Assembly: GCA_009760855.2 (NCBI GenBank)
Contig: WPIO01000084.1
Span: forward strand, 246,501-310,500
Length of the DNA stretch: 64,000 nucleotides
Direction: 5' to 3'
Source: Cristatella mucedo
Lineage: Eukaryota; Bryozoa; Phylactolaemata; Cristatellidae
Made by a program: the position numbers and the translations under genes. The notes under the pieces were generated by a model, which did not search any database, was not told where the DNA came from, and saw only the letters and a program-made list of their open reading frames with translations. Positions 53,401-63,714 of the stretch are shown here, one piece after another. Each line of letters opens with the position of its first letter. The stretch's first letter is position 1.

Positions 53401-55942
53401 TTGAGGAACACCTGCTAGAATCCCATCGGCTGAGGATACTTGTAATTAGGTCGATTAATATCTACGATTAAAGGCACTTATTTTTAAGAATTAGTGCCCT
53501 CAGCCATCCAGCTGCATGAAGCATGAGATTTTATCACCAGTGGTGTCGTCATCGCTTTGTTGGGGTAGGCGCTCATAGGCTTACCTGACAGGTCACACCT
53601 TGTACGACTGCTTGGATTATGTTACGTCCCATCTGGCTTAGAAGGCTATGCAGGTTAAGATATATTCTCTTTTGTTAAGCTGACCCTCGACTATCTTTGA
53701 AAAGCATCCGATGAGGTTGTTGAGATGCATTTTTCAGTGGGGTATAGTTGATACATAAAGTAAATCATACTTCACAATTTTAAGACATTGCTTCAAAATA
53801 GTTTCTGACAATTGTGACCATTTTAAAGCTGGAAATAGCCATAGATTAGTGAAAAAACCGCTGTTTTGTCGAATCTTCGCATTGTTTAATACTGTAAGAG
53901 ACGACGGTGGTCGAATCCACGACTTATTAGAGCATTAACAACCCTATTAAATTCCATATTTCGATGAAATTTATTGGCCAGGCATCCTTAAAACGTCAAA
54001 GTACAGGTAGCTGAGGTTATATCCATATCCCCATGGTGGCTTTTCCGCATGCACTATACGAATGTACGTGTGTACGCACTGTATGCGTTATGTGTACATG
54101 CATACGTGTGTATGTGAACGAGCACGAGTTAGTGTGCATGTGTGTGAAGATAAGAAACTAGATATGAAATCTGGAAAGGATTCTCTCTACGTCATGCTTT
54201 CGAAGCAGTTGACCCCGTTGTCAAACAATTTACTTGGTAGCTGAGATTGGACTGAGCTGGCTTGCATGCATAATGACGTTTGGAGCAAGGCAACTCTGCT
54301 GCATCAGCATTTTCTTTTAGCAAACTGGTACAAAACGACTACTTATTTATTGCACTTACGTGACATTTTTTCTTGGCTTGATTCTGAGGAGGATGGAGCA
54401 GAGCCGTTATTACATGTAGCTGTACTTTATTACGAAAATTCTTGTCTGTGGTCTCTTAGCACTCATGTGCAGCAGCTCTGTAGTCAACATTTTTGACCGA
54501 GCATACTGGCTTCCGACTTTTCTACTGTAAACACTGTTCGTCTAAACCTGGAGCCCAGTTAATACTGAGTTGCTACTGTAGAGTTTGGATATTCAACGGC
54601 AAATGAGATGGCGTAAGTTTGACATGGGCTTGCTTCAGCCTTTGTTAATTTAATATCGCCATAGTGAATTGTGCAAAACGAAAGGCGTGGTCAGTTGACT
54701 GCTACTTAGGAGGCTGCGAAAGGCAACCTTGACCGGCTTTGCTAGCAAAGACAGCTGGCATACATGTACAACGGACTGTTATTCTCGAAACTCAGCGAGA
54801 TTAGTAATCAAGAGCTTGTTTTACTAAGGCACTAGTCAGTTCCTAAGTCGGTAGACAGAGCTCCCCACAGTTTGCTCAGCGATATTAGTTATATAAGCCT
54901 GTTAATAATAGTCGTTTGTGCAGTTTCTTTGAACTTTATGAATTTTGTCGTGAAATAATGGTTAGGTTTCGTGGTTTCTGACTGATGAGATAGACTTGGT
55001 CGATAAGCCAGGTTTGACCTTATGGAGTGCATCATCAAGTATTTGGTAGTGCTTTATATGCAGCATCTGTAAAGTTCGTAGAGAGAGGGATTCAGTTTTC
55101 TGAGAGTGCAATACAAATGTAGTATTATTTTAATTACTAGATTATTGGAGTATGACGTCGATCCTACAGTAAATGGTTTGCAGATTGGCACGAATCTCCA
55201 GTAATTCACGTGCTGGTCTCCCCTACGAATCACTATAAATTATGCTTTACCTAGCTTTTTTGAAAATGTTCGTTCAAGTTGCAGTATATGCTTACAGGAT
55301 GGTAAGCTTGAATATGGTATTCCGAACTTTGTCCGTTTCCCATCACTTCAGTTGTCCCTATAGGTAAACCCAGTCAAGGTTAGTTTAAGCAAAACATCGT
55401 TGCTCATTTATTTTTTGCAAAACAAATTATATTTGAGTGACAGATGAGCTCTGTGTCTGTGCGGTTTTGAGTTCTTGAAATTGTATATGGCTAGCTGTAA
55501 CAAGCCTAAAATTTCTCAGGAATCCGTCAGGTTTTTCATTGAGCCAAAGGTTAACAAACCATCTCGTGGCCCACGTTGGCTAATAAGCAGGGTTTAAAAA
55601 AATTTTAATCACTCCGAAGCTTGGTTAATGGCATGATCAAACGGTATTGAGCAAGTTATTATTTTCTGGAGTATATGTACCAGCTACTCAGAAATTCCCA
55701 CTGCCTTCGTCCTCGTCGATGAAGTCGGGCTAAGAAATGCATTCTATGTTGGCAGCCTACGGTCTACTCTTGTGGACAAGCTGTTGGCCAGCAAGTCATC
55801 TTTCTTCCAAGCTCTGGCTTTGCTGGTGGCCAGCAGGTTGTAATGCTTGCCTCACAACAATCTCAACCAACTGGACAGATGCTGCTCACTCAGCCGTTGC
55901 TCCCTTATGGTTTTCAGGCTTCATCTGCAACAGAAATGCAGG
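38238..55942 (+). CDS. MS4A/CD20-like four-transmembrane protein (six exons, tail unresolved)
   Basis: Exons: 38238-38359, 40695-40812, 45865-45921, 47546-47686, 51989-52138, 55756-55942; all phases join (258 codons). Residues 1-41 are a cytosolic N-terminus. TM1 is about 42-63 (LQCITGLSFIIINTVLLCL), TM2 72-92 (GSGIWCGALCLVSGILGLVAA), TM3 104-127, a loop with Cys132 and Cys143, and TM4 157-176 (SLMIIFAIAEFVVTLW), followed by the Cys-rich CCKGVCSSCC. The tail is Gln-rich with LPYGFQ. This layout, with one exon boundary near the end of each TM, is that of the MS4A superfamily. The last exon ends G|GTAAGTC; the protein may end at the TGA at 55996 if that donor is unused, or continue in phase into 56088 (see gene I). 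Introns up to 5 kb are full of repeats. Confidence 0.85.
38467..38647. mobile_element. Pogo-like MITE, copy 2
   Basis: It aligns end to end with 34463-34639. Inverted subterminal blocks are ACTCAGCTTGTAAGAATCGC on the left and GCGTATTCTTATAAGCTGAG on the right. In intron 1 of the tetraspan gene. Confidence 0.65.
38925..39020 (-). mobile_element. LINE-A tail fragment, diverged
   Basis: AAT-rich start, then AACACATTTGTGTAGCACCC and GGAACTAAATTTCCTTCC, the inverted LINE-A end. Confidence 0.5.
39585..40035 (-). mobile_element. LINE-B 3' end
   Basis: On the minus strand: CTCRSCMDNKLAVPFRRLKT-like coding relic, then FRAATFMLLTTSIALLTLLC and the tail to the CTAAGACTATGTGGG block. Confidence 0.8.
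41118..41612 (+). mobile_element. LINE-A 3' end
   Basis: It begins within the YLSDLLLHQAKYRTTRFSES block and continues to the tail TTGAGTTCTCTGAGGCTGC and TTATTATTATTTTT. Confidence 0.85.
42045..42918 (+). mobile_element. LINE-A, best-preserved copy (238-codon open frame)
   Basis: The 238-codon frame (42200-42916) covers the post-RT C-terminal region: SRLDSCNSLLAGLPACAIRR, LVQNSAARLVC, ITPLLADLHWLPVKQRIDF and SYAPKAWNSLPTCVRTSPDL, a pattern familiar from CR1/L2-clade LINEs in marine animals. RT and endonuclease are missing (5' truncation near 42045). The (ATT)n tail ends at 42918. Confidence 0.88.
43043..43732. mobile_element. GGGGGAAATGTCC element, copy B
   Basis: The left end has GACATTTCTCTCCCCTCCCC, GACATCCCCC repeats and GGTAGGACATTCCCTCCG; the right end has GGGGGAAATGTCCTA repeats (43655-43730). 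Shared with copy A: GAGTTGATTTTATTTCAATA and TTATACATTGATCAACATAG. An (AT)n tract (43590-43615) lies between them, and a small LINE-A scrap (TTTAGTGGGTCCGTATGATT) sits inside at about 43460. Confidence 0.65.
44450..44740 (+). other. Coding-like segments in a tetraspan intron, status unclear
   Basis: From 44480 a frame reads VTNPILDATDKTVSLTVKAI...GWPEHL to a TAA at 44608. A pyrimidine-rich acceptor CGTGTCTCTCACAG lies inside, and a second acceptor CTGTGATCTGCAG at 44642 precedes RRLVLKQNGQTKPVENVIVL. I could not chain them with matching phases. They may be exons of a nested gene or chance. 43733-44449 and 44741-45524 show nothing else. Confidence 0.2.
45525..45652 (+). mobile_element. SINE-1 copy
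   Basis: CAGGTCGCGGGTTCTAATCTTGC (degenerate B box), GCAAGTGGTAATGATAGGTG and ATGAGGCCATTGAATCTGCT follow the SINE-1 plan. Confidence 0.65.
46703..46860 (-). mobile_element. LINE-A 3' tail
   Basis: AATAATACTAATAATAATGCAC, then TTTCTAGGTGCTTTACATTTG and ATGGTTAGGGGTAAT match the LINE-A tail on the minus strand. Confidence 0.75.
47912..47967 (+). repeat. (GA)n microsatellite
   Basis: About 56 bases of GA repeat, 225 bp after the tetraspan exon 47546-47686. Confidence 0.97.
48165..49250 (-). mobile_element. LINE-A copy plus a second LINE-A tail
   Basis: 48165-49175 follows the LINE-A blocks in reverse order (CAGGAGAAATAAATCCCTTTC..., GTGCAGGTCGGCGAGAAGTGG, GGACACCCAGACATCATGC). A fresh tail (ATACAGCACCCTCAGAAAAC) begins at 49180. 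Both are strongly mutated. Confidence 0.7.
49560..49960 (-). mobile_element. LINE-B 3' end
   Basis: On the minus strand the relics SSMDNKLAVPFLRLETVDDR and LSLLLEMKSIGYRMRTESRL flank a frameshift. Confidence 0.8.
50465..50745 (-). mobile_element. LINE-A 3' end with long (AAT)n
   Basis: (AAT)n of about 30 bases, then GCCCTCAGAGAACTCAATCTC and GGCAGCATGCACAGTGTCAGC. 50746-51988 holds nothing else recognisable apart from a GA-rich stretch near 51750-51850. Confidence 0.85.
52139..55057 (+). other. Tetraspan intron without recognisable features
   Basis: I see no repeat-family match, RNA gene or phase-consistent exon here. The 60- and 76-codon frames at 54062 and 54266 are isolated and have no splice partners. 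Confidence 0.4.
55058..55135 (+). mobile_element. LINE-A tail fragment
   Basis: CAGCATCTGTAAAGTTCGTAG, GGGATTCAGTTTTCTGAGAG and ATGTAGTATTATTTT match a diverged LINE-A tail. Confidence 0.6.
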
Positions 55943-56098
55943 GTAAGTCATCTTCACTTGCTTTTTCATCATGCACTAATAGCCTTGGCTGGGCATGAGG
56001 GAGTTAGGCTGCATTTGACGAGCTTTCGAAATTAAATTTTCTTCGTGAGCACTCGTGGTCATTGTTGTCTGTTCGCATTCCTCACAGACATCTCAAGA

Positions 56099-58955
56099 AT
56101 GGCAATTTTTGACGGCTTTTGGAATGACTTGTCTAGGTGCCTTGTAGCCAGTGACTTAGTTAAGAATTCTGAATCATATTCAAGCATCTGTATATGTGTG
56201 GGCAATAGTTATTGCAAGGAGCTCAAGACACCATCTGTCAACAATTCATGACAGCTCACCAGAGCTAGCTTCCACTATGTAAAACTTTTTTGTGTATATG
56301 CATGAGTGCTTGCAACTGTATGCTCGAAAGCATGTGTTTGTTTTTACATGGTCTAGTGTACCTGTGTACGGTTGAAAGTCTTTTTTTTCTCCGGTACGCA
56401 GTGGTTAGAGGATAACTATTATGACTTTTAGGTGAACTCACGGGACCTCTAAGCTGACATGTACAAGCTTAATGGCTCTCATGACATTTACCTCTTCATG
56501 ACATGAAGTAGGTAAACCCTAAACTTTAATTTGTGTTGGTTAGGCCTATTTGTTAAGGTGCTTGCCTCTAACGATCAACGTGAATTCATCTGACGACCGT
56601 CTTATTCGACTGTGAAGCAATGAAGATGAAGAGATGTACTGCATAGCAAAGAAGAGCAAGGACAATTTGAGTGAGGCTGAGTCTATCAGTGGCCAGGATA
56701 GGAAAAGGATATGCTAGTCAATAAGTGAGCAGCACGCTGTGATTCACTTGGTTTCACCACACCAGATTTTTTGGAAAACAGTTCTTACCTACATGCAAGA
56801 AGTGTCGAGTGGCTTCACCTGGCGTTAAACGATTTGCTGGGGTGCTTGAATATATAGGCTTGCTTTCAATACGTACATTAATTTTAGTTTTAATTTTAAT
56901 TTAGAGGTGTGTAATTGACTCAAGACAACCGAGCATGCTGTATCATTTTCACTGTCTCCATCCACTTTTTAATGAATATATTTGAAAAACCTCAGCTGAG
57001 GGAAACTGCGGAAGTGGCTAAGGACAACTTTAGCGACCTTTCTGAGGTAAGCATTTGGATTGCACTTGAGGATCATTTCGTAACACTTATGAAGTAGAGG
57101 CATACAATAAAATAAAATAAGCAAAGGGTAGCTGATTCAATAGCCTCATCGAAATATAGCAGCAGCTGAGCTGTAACAGCAAACAGTCTTACTTGCAGGT
57201 GGCAAACAGGAATTGCCACCTGCAGGACTCAAACCCATGACGTGGTTTGTGAAGTGCAAGCTCTTCTTCCTTAGGCTAGGCTAAGACCCCAGCCACGTTT
57301 TCCCTCAAATGCTATCCACTAACTCAATATGAGTTAGTCTAATTAATTTATTATTTTTTCAGGTACTCGACCACCTGCGCATGAATTGGGCTTTGCTCAA
57401 GCAAATCCTGATCACACCCTGGATGTTGGAGACGTCTGCAAGCAACCTAAAGCTATGTGATCTTAGCCACTCTTTTAGATCTTGATGTGGGCCACATATG
57501 CTAAGCACGTTTCGAAACTACTTTTTAATAGTGCTTGCTTTTTAAGGTTCTTGAATTATTATTTACCTTTGCAATCGTATTTCTTCACCTGGTGGACCTG
57601 TGTGCCATCAATTCTGAGTGGCATTGGGAATCGTTGTCTACACTGCTTACTTTTTCCTTTGGTGATTGAATCTATGTCAAACTTGCGCAAATGAACTTGC
57701 CCAAATGGACGCATTTTGTCAGTGGCTGTATAAGGATCTGTGATTTACTCTTTAAATAATCAAGCAATAGCCAATGTCTCATTTCCTAATGGAAATAACT
57801 CATTTTTTGGCCATAAGTATCTGCTTGTCTCGACTCAGCAGTTGAATTTTCATGAACGCAAAGGTGCTAACTCAAACTCAAACTTAATGACCCAGGTCGT
57901 GGGTTCGAGTCCTTCAGCAGATAATGACTTATTTCCAATTCCATTGAGGGTGCTAATAATAAGAATAATAACAACAATAATACATTGTATAGCACCCTCA
58001 GAGAACTGAAGCTCTTTCTAGGCACTTTAAAGATGCTGTATATAAAGCATTACCAAATGATTGGTGGAAACATTTGTAAGCAGCAGGCACAGTGTAAGCA
58101 GGTACATGCAAAAGGTTGCTAGCATAGCGGCCTTAGAGAACTAAATCTCTAACTGGGCACTTTTCGGCTGGCGTCTGGAGAATCAATACTATCGGGGTTA
58201 GTGCCATGCACGGCGACAAGCACGCAAAAGCAAGCGAGTGTTAGCCACTAAGGTTAGGTGTATAAATGAGGCTATTGAATTTCCCTACCTTGTAACTTTC
58301 TTTTTTATAAATTACTCGTATTTTAACCTCGAGTTTATTTACACTTTATCATCGTTTGTATAGCGCCAGAAGAGAACTTAAACTATCTATGCTCTTGGCA
58401 TATACCAAAGGGCTCGAGCCCAGGACCTTGACGGTCATACGCAAGCATCTTACCCCAGGGCCAAGCTAAGGCTTGCGTTTTTAGCCCAGACGTAAGGTAC
58501 GTTCAGTTCGCGACTCACAGTTTGGACTTGAGTTCTTCAGCAGGCAATCCGTCATAGCCCACTGCAAGCTGGGTGATAGCTGCCAGGGCTCTGCTGCCAC
58601 CATGTAAATGAGGCTGTTGAATCAGTTAACCTTGGCGTTTAATTTTTGCCTTACCGAGTGATTAAATCCTTGGCTAGCCTGTAACGTTGAAAAAGTCCCA
58701 TTGGTGCCATAAAGTAACTCGGTCAATGAATGGACTTGCAGAGGTAAAATAATTTAAACACTAACAGGGAAACAAGGTCTGCTGAGTCCTTTCTATGACC
58801 ATATCTTGATCGAATGCAAAACTCGTGTTTTTGAAGCTGGTAATGTTCGACTACTCACTGGAAATGTCAAGCAAATCGAGTATCTGGTCAAGGGAAAAAA
58901 GAATGCTGAAAGCTACTTGGAAGCTGCAATACAAAACTTTCATTTTTGCTCATGA
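56099..58955 (+). CDS. Gene I: predicted six-exon protein of 164 aa, or C-terminal extension of the tetraspan gene
   Basis: Exons: 56088-56136 (ATG at 56099, after acceptor CGCATTCCTCACAG), 56618-56670, 56766-56841, 57001-57046, 57363-57456, 58768-58955. Phases 2,1,2,0,1 all match. The peptide reads MAIFDGFWNDLSSNEDEEMY, then NFLENSSYLHARSVEWLHLA, then VAKDNFSDLSEVLDHLRMNW and finally FYDHILIECKTRVFEAGNVR...AESYLEAAIQNFHFCS, an all-helical, acidic protein. No family recognised. The exon 5 donor (T|GTGATC) is weak. The tetraspan exon ending at 55942 (phase 1) could splice in frame into 56088, giving a fused protein; otherwise the acceptor just before the ATG could take a spliced leader. Exon 57363 is also open in a second frame that would fit the tetraspan tail (ends 57460). 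Confidence 0.52.
57125..57293 (-). mobile_element. SINE-1 copy
   Basis: The reverse complement carries the degenerate B-box-like GGGTTTGAGTCCTGC and ends in ATTGAATCAGCTACC. It lies in intron 4 of gene I, 70 bp upstream of exon 57363. Confidence 0.6.
57885..58110. mobile_element. SINE-1 fragment (+) fused to an inverted LINE-A tail (-)
   Basis: GACCCAGGTCGTGGGTTCGAG marks the SINE head; from 57950 AATAATAAGAATAATAACAA leads into GAGAACTGAAGCTCTTTCTAG, the inverted LINE-A tail. In intron 5 of gene I. Confidence 0.6.
58355..58627. mobile_element. SINE-2 (-, 58355-58480) next to SINE-1 (+, 58500-58627)
   Basis: Reverse complement of the first: GGGGTAAGATGCTTGCGTAT, GGGCTCGAGCCC and AAGTTCTCTTCTGGCGCTAT, a tRNA-like head on a LINE-A tail. 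The second has GCAAGCTGGGTGATAGCTGCC and ATGAGGCTGTTGAATCAGTT. Confidence 0.6.
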
Positions 58956-59834
58956 TCATGGTTAGTTTCGTGTTTATTGCTACAGTTTAATTAATAACTC
59001 GTGCCGGCTAACCACGTTTGAGTTTGCAACTTGATCTGATAGGCATATTTCCCCTTGCAATAATTGAGACCAATAGTGAAGTTAATCCCAAGCATTGCAT
59101 GTTAATGACTGACATACAAATGCAATCATTAAAGGCCAATAGTGACAAGTTAATGCCGAGCTCTACTTGAGCATCGTGTGAAACAAAAACAGGGGATTCA
59201 GTTACAGGTATCTTAAAAATAATCTCGGTAAATGTGAGCCATATCCTTGGCAGACGAGTTACAATTGCATGTCAGCTGACAGGCTACAGGCAATCGAAAT
59301 AACAGTCAATGCTTCCACTGACTTAAAGCTACTTATTGCAATGGAAGACTGTAGATGGCTACAGTATCGTCTGTAACTATATATGTCTATGTCTGTAACT
59401 AGATATGTATGCTAAAACTGTATGTTTCGTCCTGAACTATTATTTCTGACATGCATATGCACGTTCGTGATAGTAGTTGCAACCGCCAGTTCTAGTGCCG
59501 AGGCATTAGTGTGTGGAGCTCTACGGATGTAGTGGCAAGTTTCGATGCATTCATCGTTCTATTTCTTTGGACTTGTGAGCTCGGCGAGTCGGCAAGTCCA
59601 TGAGATTTATTTGATACATGACTTCCACGTTCAAGGACATGGCCAGTGCATCATTTAAGTCTCAGCTAATCTGCTCCGAAAAGCTTTCTCTTCGCTCCAC
59701 TTGATTAGTCTTTTCAGTTGGGGCTAATTTGCGAGGGCACCTGTTTATGATTCAGTACATTTTATTTAGCCAGAGGTCTTACTAGATTGTTGCTGGGAGC
59801 GTCTTCATGTTTTTCCTTAGCATGCTAGCCTAAG
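58956..59834 (+). other. Intergenic sequence, nothing recognised
   Basis: Downstream of gene I; no repeat-family match, no phase-consistent exons. Confidence 0.4.
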
Positions 59835-62165
59835 CATGATAATGCCAATAAATGTATTTAGAACCCTTAGAGAACTCAAGTCTATTTCTAGGCACTTCAC
59901 ATATGCTGTAAAGGAAGCATGTCAATATGGTCACTGATAGCATGCACATATCAGCACACATGTAACGCCGAAGGCTCGGCGGACTAGGCATCACCTGCCG
60001 CTTACCGAGCGGCGTGACCTACTGCCGAATTCGATTTGGTGCGCGTCTACGCGTAATAAGCAGGCCTCCGCGGAATGAGTGTTTCTAGCGCTGACATGCA
60101 TACCGTTACTAAGAAGGTCGTGAGTCCTCGTCGTGAATTGGAAACAGACACACACTAATTTTTTTTAAGTTTTACCGAGCTTTATTCGCAAGCGCACAAT
60201 GTCGCTGCGCGTCTAGTTCAGTTTTATCTCCACACTTCTCGGAGGCTCTCAACAGCACAAGCATTCTTGCGAGGGACATAAGTCCCCAGCACTTTAGCTA
60301 CCTACGCCTATTGTGAGGAACAACCCAAATAAGACGGAGGAGCCTGAACCGGAGCCTAAACTCTGAATGGAGAGCTAAGGCTCCGCTTCCACCGTGAAGG
60401 CAGGAATACCTCACACACTACCCTAAGCACTCTTGCGGAGAAAACACGTCCTCGCACTTAGGCTACCTAAGTCTCTAGTGGGGAACGACCCAAATTGACG
60501 GAGGAGCCCGAACCACCGAAATATCTCATACAGTACATGGAACCACTTCTAGTTCGCATAAGCAAATCCTTATGCCGAGACCACGTGCGCGCGCACACAC
60601 AAAACGCATAAAACAAACACAAAATGCGAGCTCGGGCGCGATACGACTGTATTCGGTGGAGTTCACAGAATCCTCCTGGCGCTGTCCGTCCTGTCCCGTC
60701 ATTCGCCGGTGAACAGCCCGCCCCTGCCTCGCTTTCAGAGAACCGAATCCGGGAACTACCGGCGACGGCGTCGAAACGAAGCCGGAGGAAAGAGCGGGAG
60801 CCGAAGAAAAGACTCGGAGCGAGAGTCACTCTATTGATAAATACCTAGCCGAGACAACGGGGCAACAGCTTAGTGATATTGGGCCCAGGACCATGGGCCA
60901 TTACGGTTAGGAATTAATACCATCGCTTGGCTACCGAATTGGCAACCCAGTCCAGCTTGAAGGCCGAATAGGTTCTAGACGATTCTTTTTAGACAGAGCT
61001 ATGTCCGAGCTTGACAGGCCAGCCACCACTAATCAGCCGCTCCCGCGGGATGCAGACTAATTCTCAAGACTTAAACAGTACCGCTGGTCCCAGAGCTTAA
61101 TGGCTCGCTATTGAGCTTTTGCTCTCTCACCGCACTGGCGCTCATCTCTGGCTCACTGCTCCGGGACCACGAAGTTTTTTCCCGCGGAGCAGTTCTTGTT
61201 TGTGCTAAAATTAAGCCAAGGCTAGCGCGGTGCTACGCACATAAGCACACAAAGAACAATTTACAAGGTACCGGGAATGCTGCCAGGAATAGAGACGTTT
61301 TTAGTTCCTTCTATATGTCGTCAGGTCACGGGATGTCTTAACGTCAGTCGGGAGTGAGTTGCAGGCTTTAGGAGCATACGAACTAAACTCAAGATCTCCA
61401 AAGATTTGAGGTGGGTATGAGGCACAGTTAAATAATTTAACCAGGAAGAGCGAGTGGTACAATGCCAAGCGAGATTGAGGAGTTCTGATAGGTAGGTGGG
61501 AGCAAGAGAATTAAGGGACCTAAAAGTGAGTGACAACATCTTGGAGTCGACGCATTGCTTGATTAAGAACCAACGCAGGCTGACAACAAGTAGTGTAATG
61601 CGGCAACGGCAACTCTAACAACAGACAAGCGTGGCTGCGGAGTTTCGCATCAACTGTAAGCTCCTAAATCCATAGGCCGAAAAAATCTGCTTGCAGTGAG
61701 TCATCATTGAAGTCAAGATGGGATAACATAAATGCATTGACCGACTTAAATGGGCTTTTCCCGTCTAGGCTTGCCAGATTCTTTGCAGTGCTGCATAGCT
61801 GAAAGTAGGTAGGCTTGACGATGAACAACTTATATGGTGGTTTACAGAATGGTAACTTTAGAGCAGGGCACCCTGATTTGTGTGGATACAACAGGAGAAA
61901 TGCTGACAGTCTGTATTTAGGATAGCTTTGCAAATTTATCTGTAACTAGGTTTTCCTACAACTACTAAGTTGGTTTTATCGCCTTATGGTTTGGGAAAGT
62001 TTTGTTTCATCTAGGTATCGATGTTAGTAATACAAGCAGCAAGGGAGTGTGAGTTTGACAAGATGGAAGGTTAGGAGGGATCAAAGCATAGCTACGGCTG
62101 TTTGTCATTGACACGGAAGTGAAAGCCAAGAGTGTACTTCGCGATTAAATTGGCAATAGATTGGA
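59835..62165 (-). mobile_element. LINE-A copy split by a 1.26 kb insertion (59968-61232)
   Basis: LINE-A tail sequence (GAACCCTTAGAGAACTCAAG...CACATATCAGCACA) stops at about 59967 and resumes at 61233 (CGCACATAAGCACACAAAGA...) and then runs through the usual blocks to about 62165. The resumed part fits the position where the first part stopped. Confidence 0.75.
59968..61232. mobile_element. Unclassified 1.26 kb insertion
   Basis: It begins TGTAACGCCGAAGGCTCGGCGG and ends AAGGCTAGCGCGGTGCTAC. The ends are weakly inverted (GTAACGCCG... against GTAGCACCG...), with GCACA-like sequence on both sides. It is GC-richer than its host and contains a ~90 bp unit twice, 166 bp apart (60259 and 60425: AAGCA(T/C)TCTTGCG, GGAGGAGCC(T/C)GAACC). 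No coding support. Either a non-autonomous DNA transposon or a solo LTR. Confidence 0.5.
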
Positions 62166-63289
62166 TTAAATATAGTGGATATCAGGATATTTGTTTTCCC
62201 GTTCATGCTTGATACACTGCAATCCTTGGGTACTGATTCTCATGTGACGAGTTTAAAGTGACTGGACAAAGATTAAGTTTCCTTAAGGTGATATACAATA
62301 AGCTAGTGTTATTATTAGTTATTATAATTATTTTAATTAATATTATGAGACCACAGCACACAATTTGCAGTCTAAATATGCAGGTGCAAGCTCAATCCTG
62401 GGTCACTCTCCTAACTCTGGTCAGTTGGTTGAGCCGAAACTGCAGAAAACTTGGGTCAACATTTGGAAACTTTTGAAAGGAAAACTTTGAAAAGCTTCTA
62501 ACTGTTAGATTCCATAATAGAATGGCTTCTATAAACATTATGCGAACGAAGCGTGGCTTTTACGGCGAACTTTGTAAATAAAAGCTACTCAGATCTAAAC
62601 GACCATCAGACCTTCACCTTAAACTATGAAAATTGTGTAGTTTTCAAAATAATTGCAGCCCTCAAGATTATCCCACCGATTGAGAGTTATAGCAGTCCGA
62701 AAGCGTAAAACCAAACCGGCAAAGCTGTAGGGGCCCGTGGCGGCTGCGCGATGAAGAGAATGACGAATGGCGTAGCATCCCACGTGGTGGGTCAGGCAAC
62801 AGCTGCATTGTACACTGGCGATGCAGCTGGGCGAGCGTACACACTGGCGTAGTAGCCGTAAGGTAGGCTGCTCCAGAGCGCTAGGCGACAAGAGAGAGGG
62901 TGTGACCAGCGTCTATACAGGCCGGTAAACAAACATAGCCCAGGAGGTAAGGTTGTAGGGGCTCGCGGGCGCGCGATGGCGGCGCGACGAAGAGCATAGC
63001 CCCCCCACAAGCGAGTCATGGCTTTGTCGACGACGGCTGTATTGTGTGATCTAGCAGCCGTCGCGCGTGCTGCTCCGGAGCACGTGGTGTTAAGAGATAG
63101 AAGAGAGTGGTTAGTGGATAGAGAGTGGAGCGTGCGTGCAGGCTGACGCACGGGTGGAAAGTGAATTTCGCGGCCAGGAACGGGTCACTTGTCCTCAAGG
63201 AGCGCGACCGTTGGACGAACTGAAGGCTGGGGTGGAACCACGTGACGGCGATGACACGCCCACAAGGTGCCCGTTCTGCAGAATCGAAG
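62166..63289 (+). repeat. GC-rich region with two degenerate direct duplications
   Basis: GTAGGGGCCCGTGGCGGCTG at 62727 recurs as GTAGGGGCTCGCGGGCGCGC at 62955. GGGGTGGAACCACGTGACGG at 63228 recurs as GGGGTGGAGCCAGGTGACGG at 63490. The minus-strand frames of 90-119 codons here have no splice or motif support. 62166-62700 has nothing recognisable. Confidence 0.5.
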
Positions 63290-63402
63290 TCATGAACTCG
63301 AATCCGGGAGTGGGCGATCCTTTATTGCAAGCTGCAAGCGGTGGTGATAGCCATTAAGGCTCTTCTACAGCTATATAAATGAGGTGGTTAAATCAGCTAA
63401 TA
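63290..63402 (+). mobile_element. SINE-1 copy, head partly lost
   Basis: ACTCGAATCCGGGAGTGGGCG (degenerate B box), GCAAGCGGTGGTGATAGCC, TATAAATGAGGTGGTTAAATCAGC. It lies between the two copies of the GGGGTGGA(A/G)CC duplication. Confidence 0.7.
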
Positions 63403-63714
63403 TTTTTTCACAAGTCGAAATGTTCGGCAAGAATACGGTCGCGTGAGTGCGGGCAAGCAGCGCGCCCGTCGGGCTGGCAGTACAGCCGCTGGGGTGGAGC
63501 CAGGTGACGGCGATGCTACGCCCACAAGCTAGGCTCCGCATTCGGGCGGGGCCCAGCCTTGGCCCACAGTTATCCCAGGGTGTTCATGCTCTATTCATTT
63601 GCCGTATGTATGGTTCCGCGAGTTGTAATACGCCCCTTGTAGCCGGATTACCCGGAAGCGACTATCTCTCGGCAACTACACTATCGTTATGGATAATGTA
63701 ATCCCGGCGATTTG

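Noticed and set aside
60467-60829. 120-codon minus-strand frame within the 1.26 kb insertion
   Set aside because: Lies across one of the internal duplicated units, has no motif, and the other strand is also open; no coding evidence.
62619-63151. 90- and 119-codon minus-strand frames in GC-rich sequence
   Set aside because: GC-rich DNA is stop-poor; frames overlap direct duplications and have no splice or family support.
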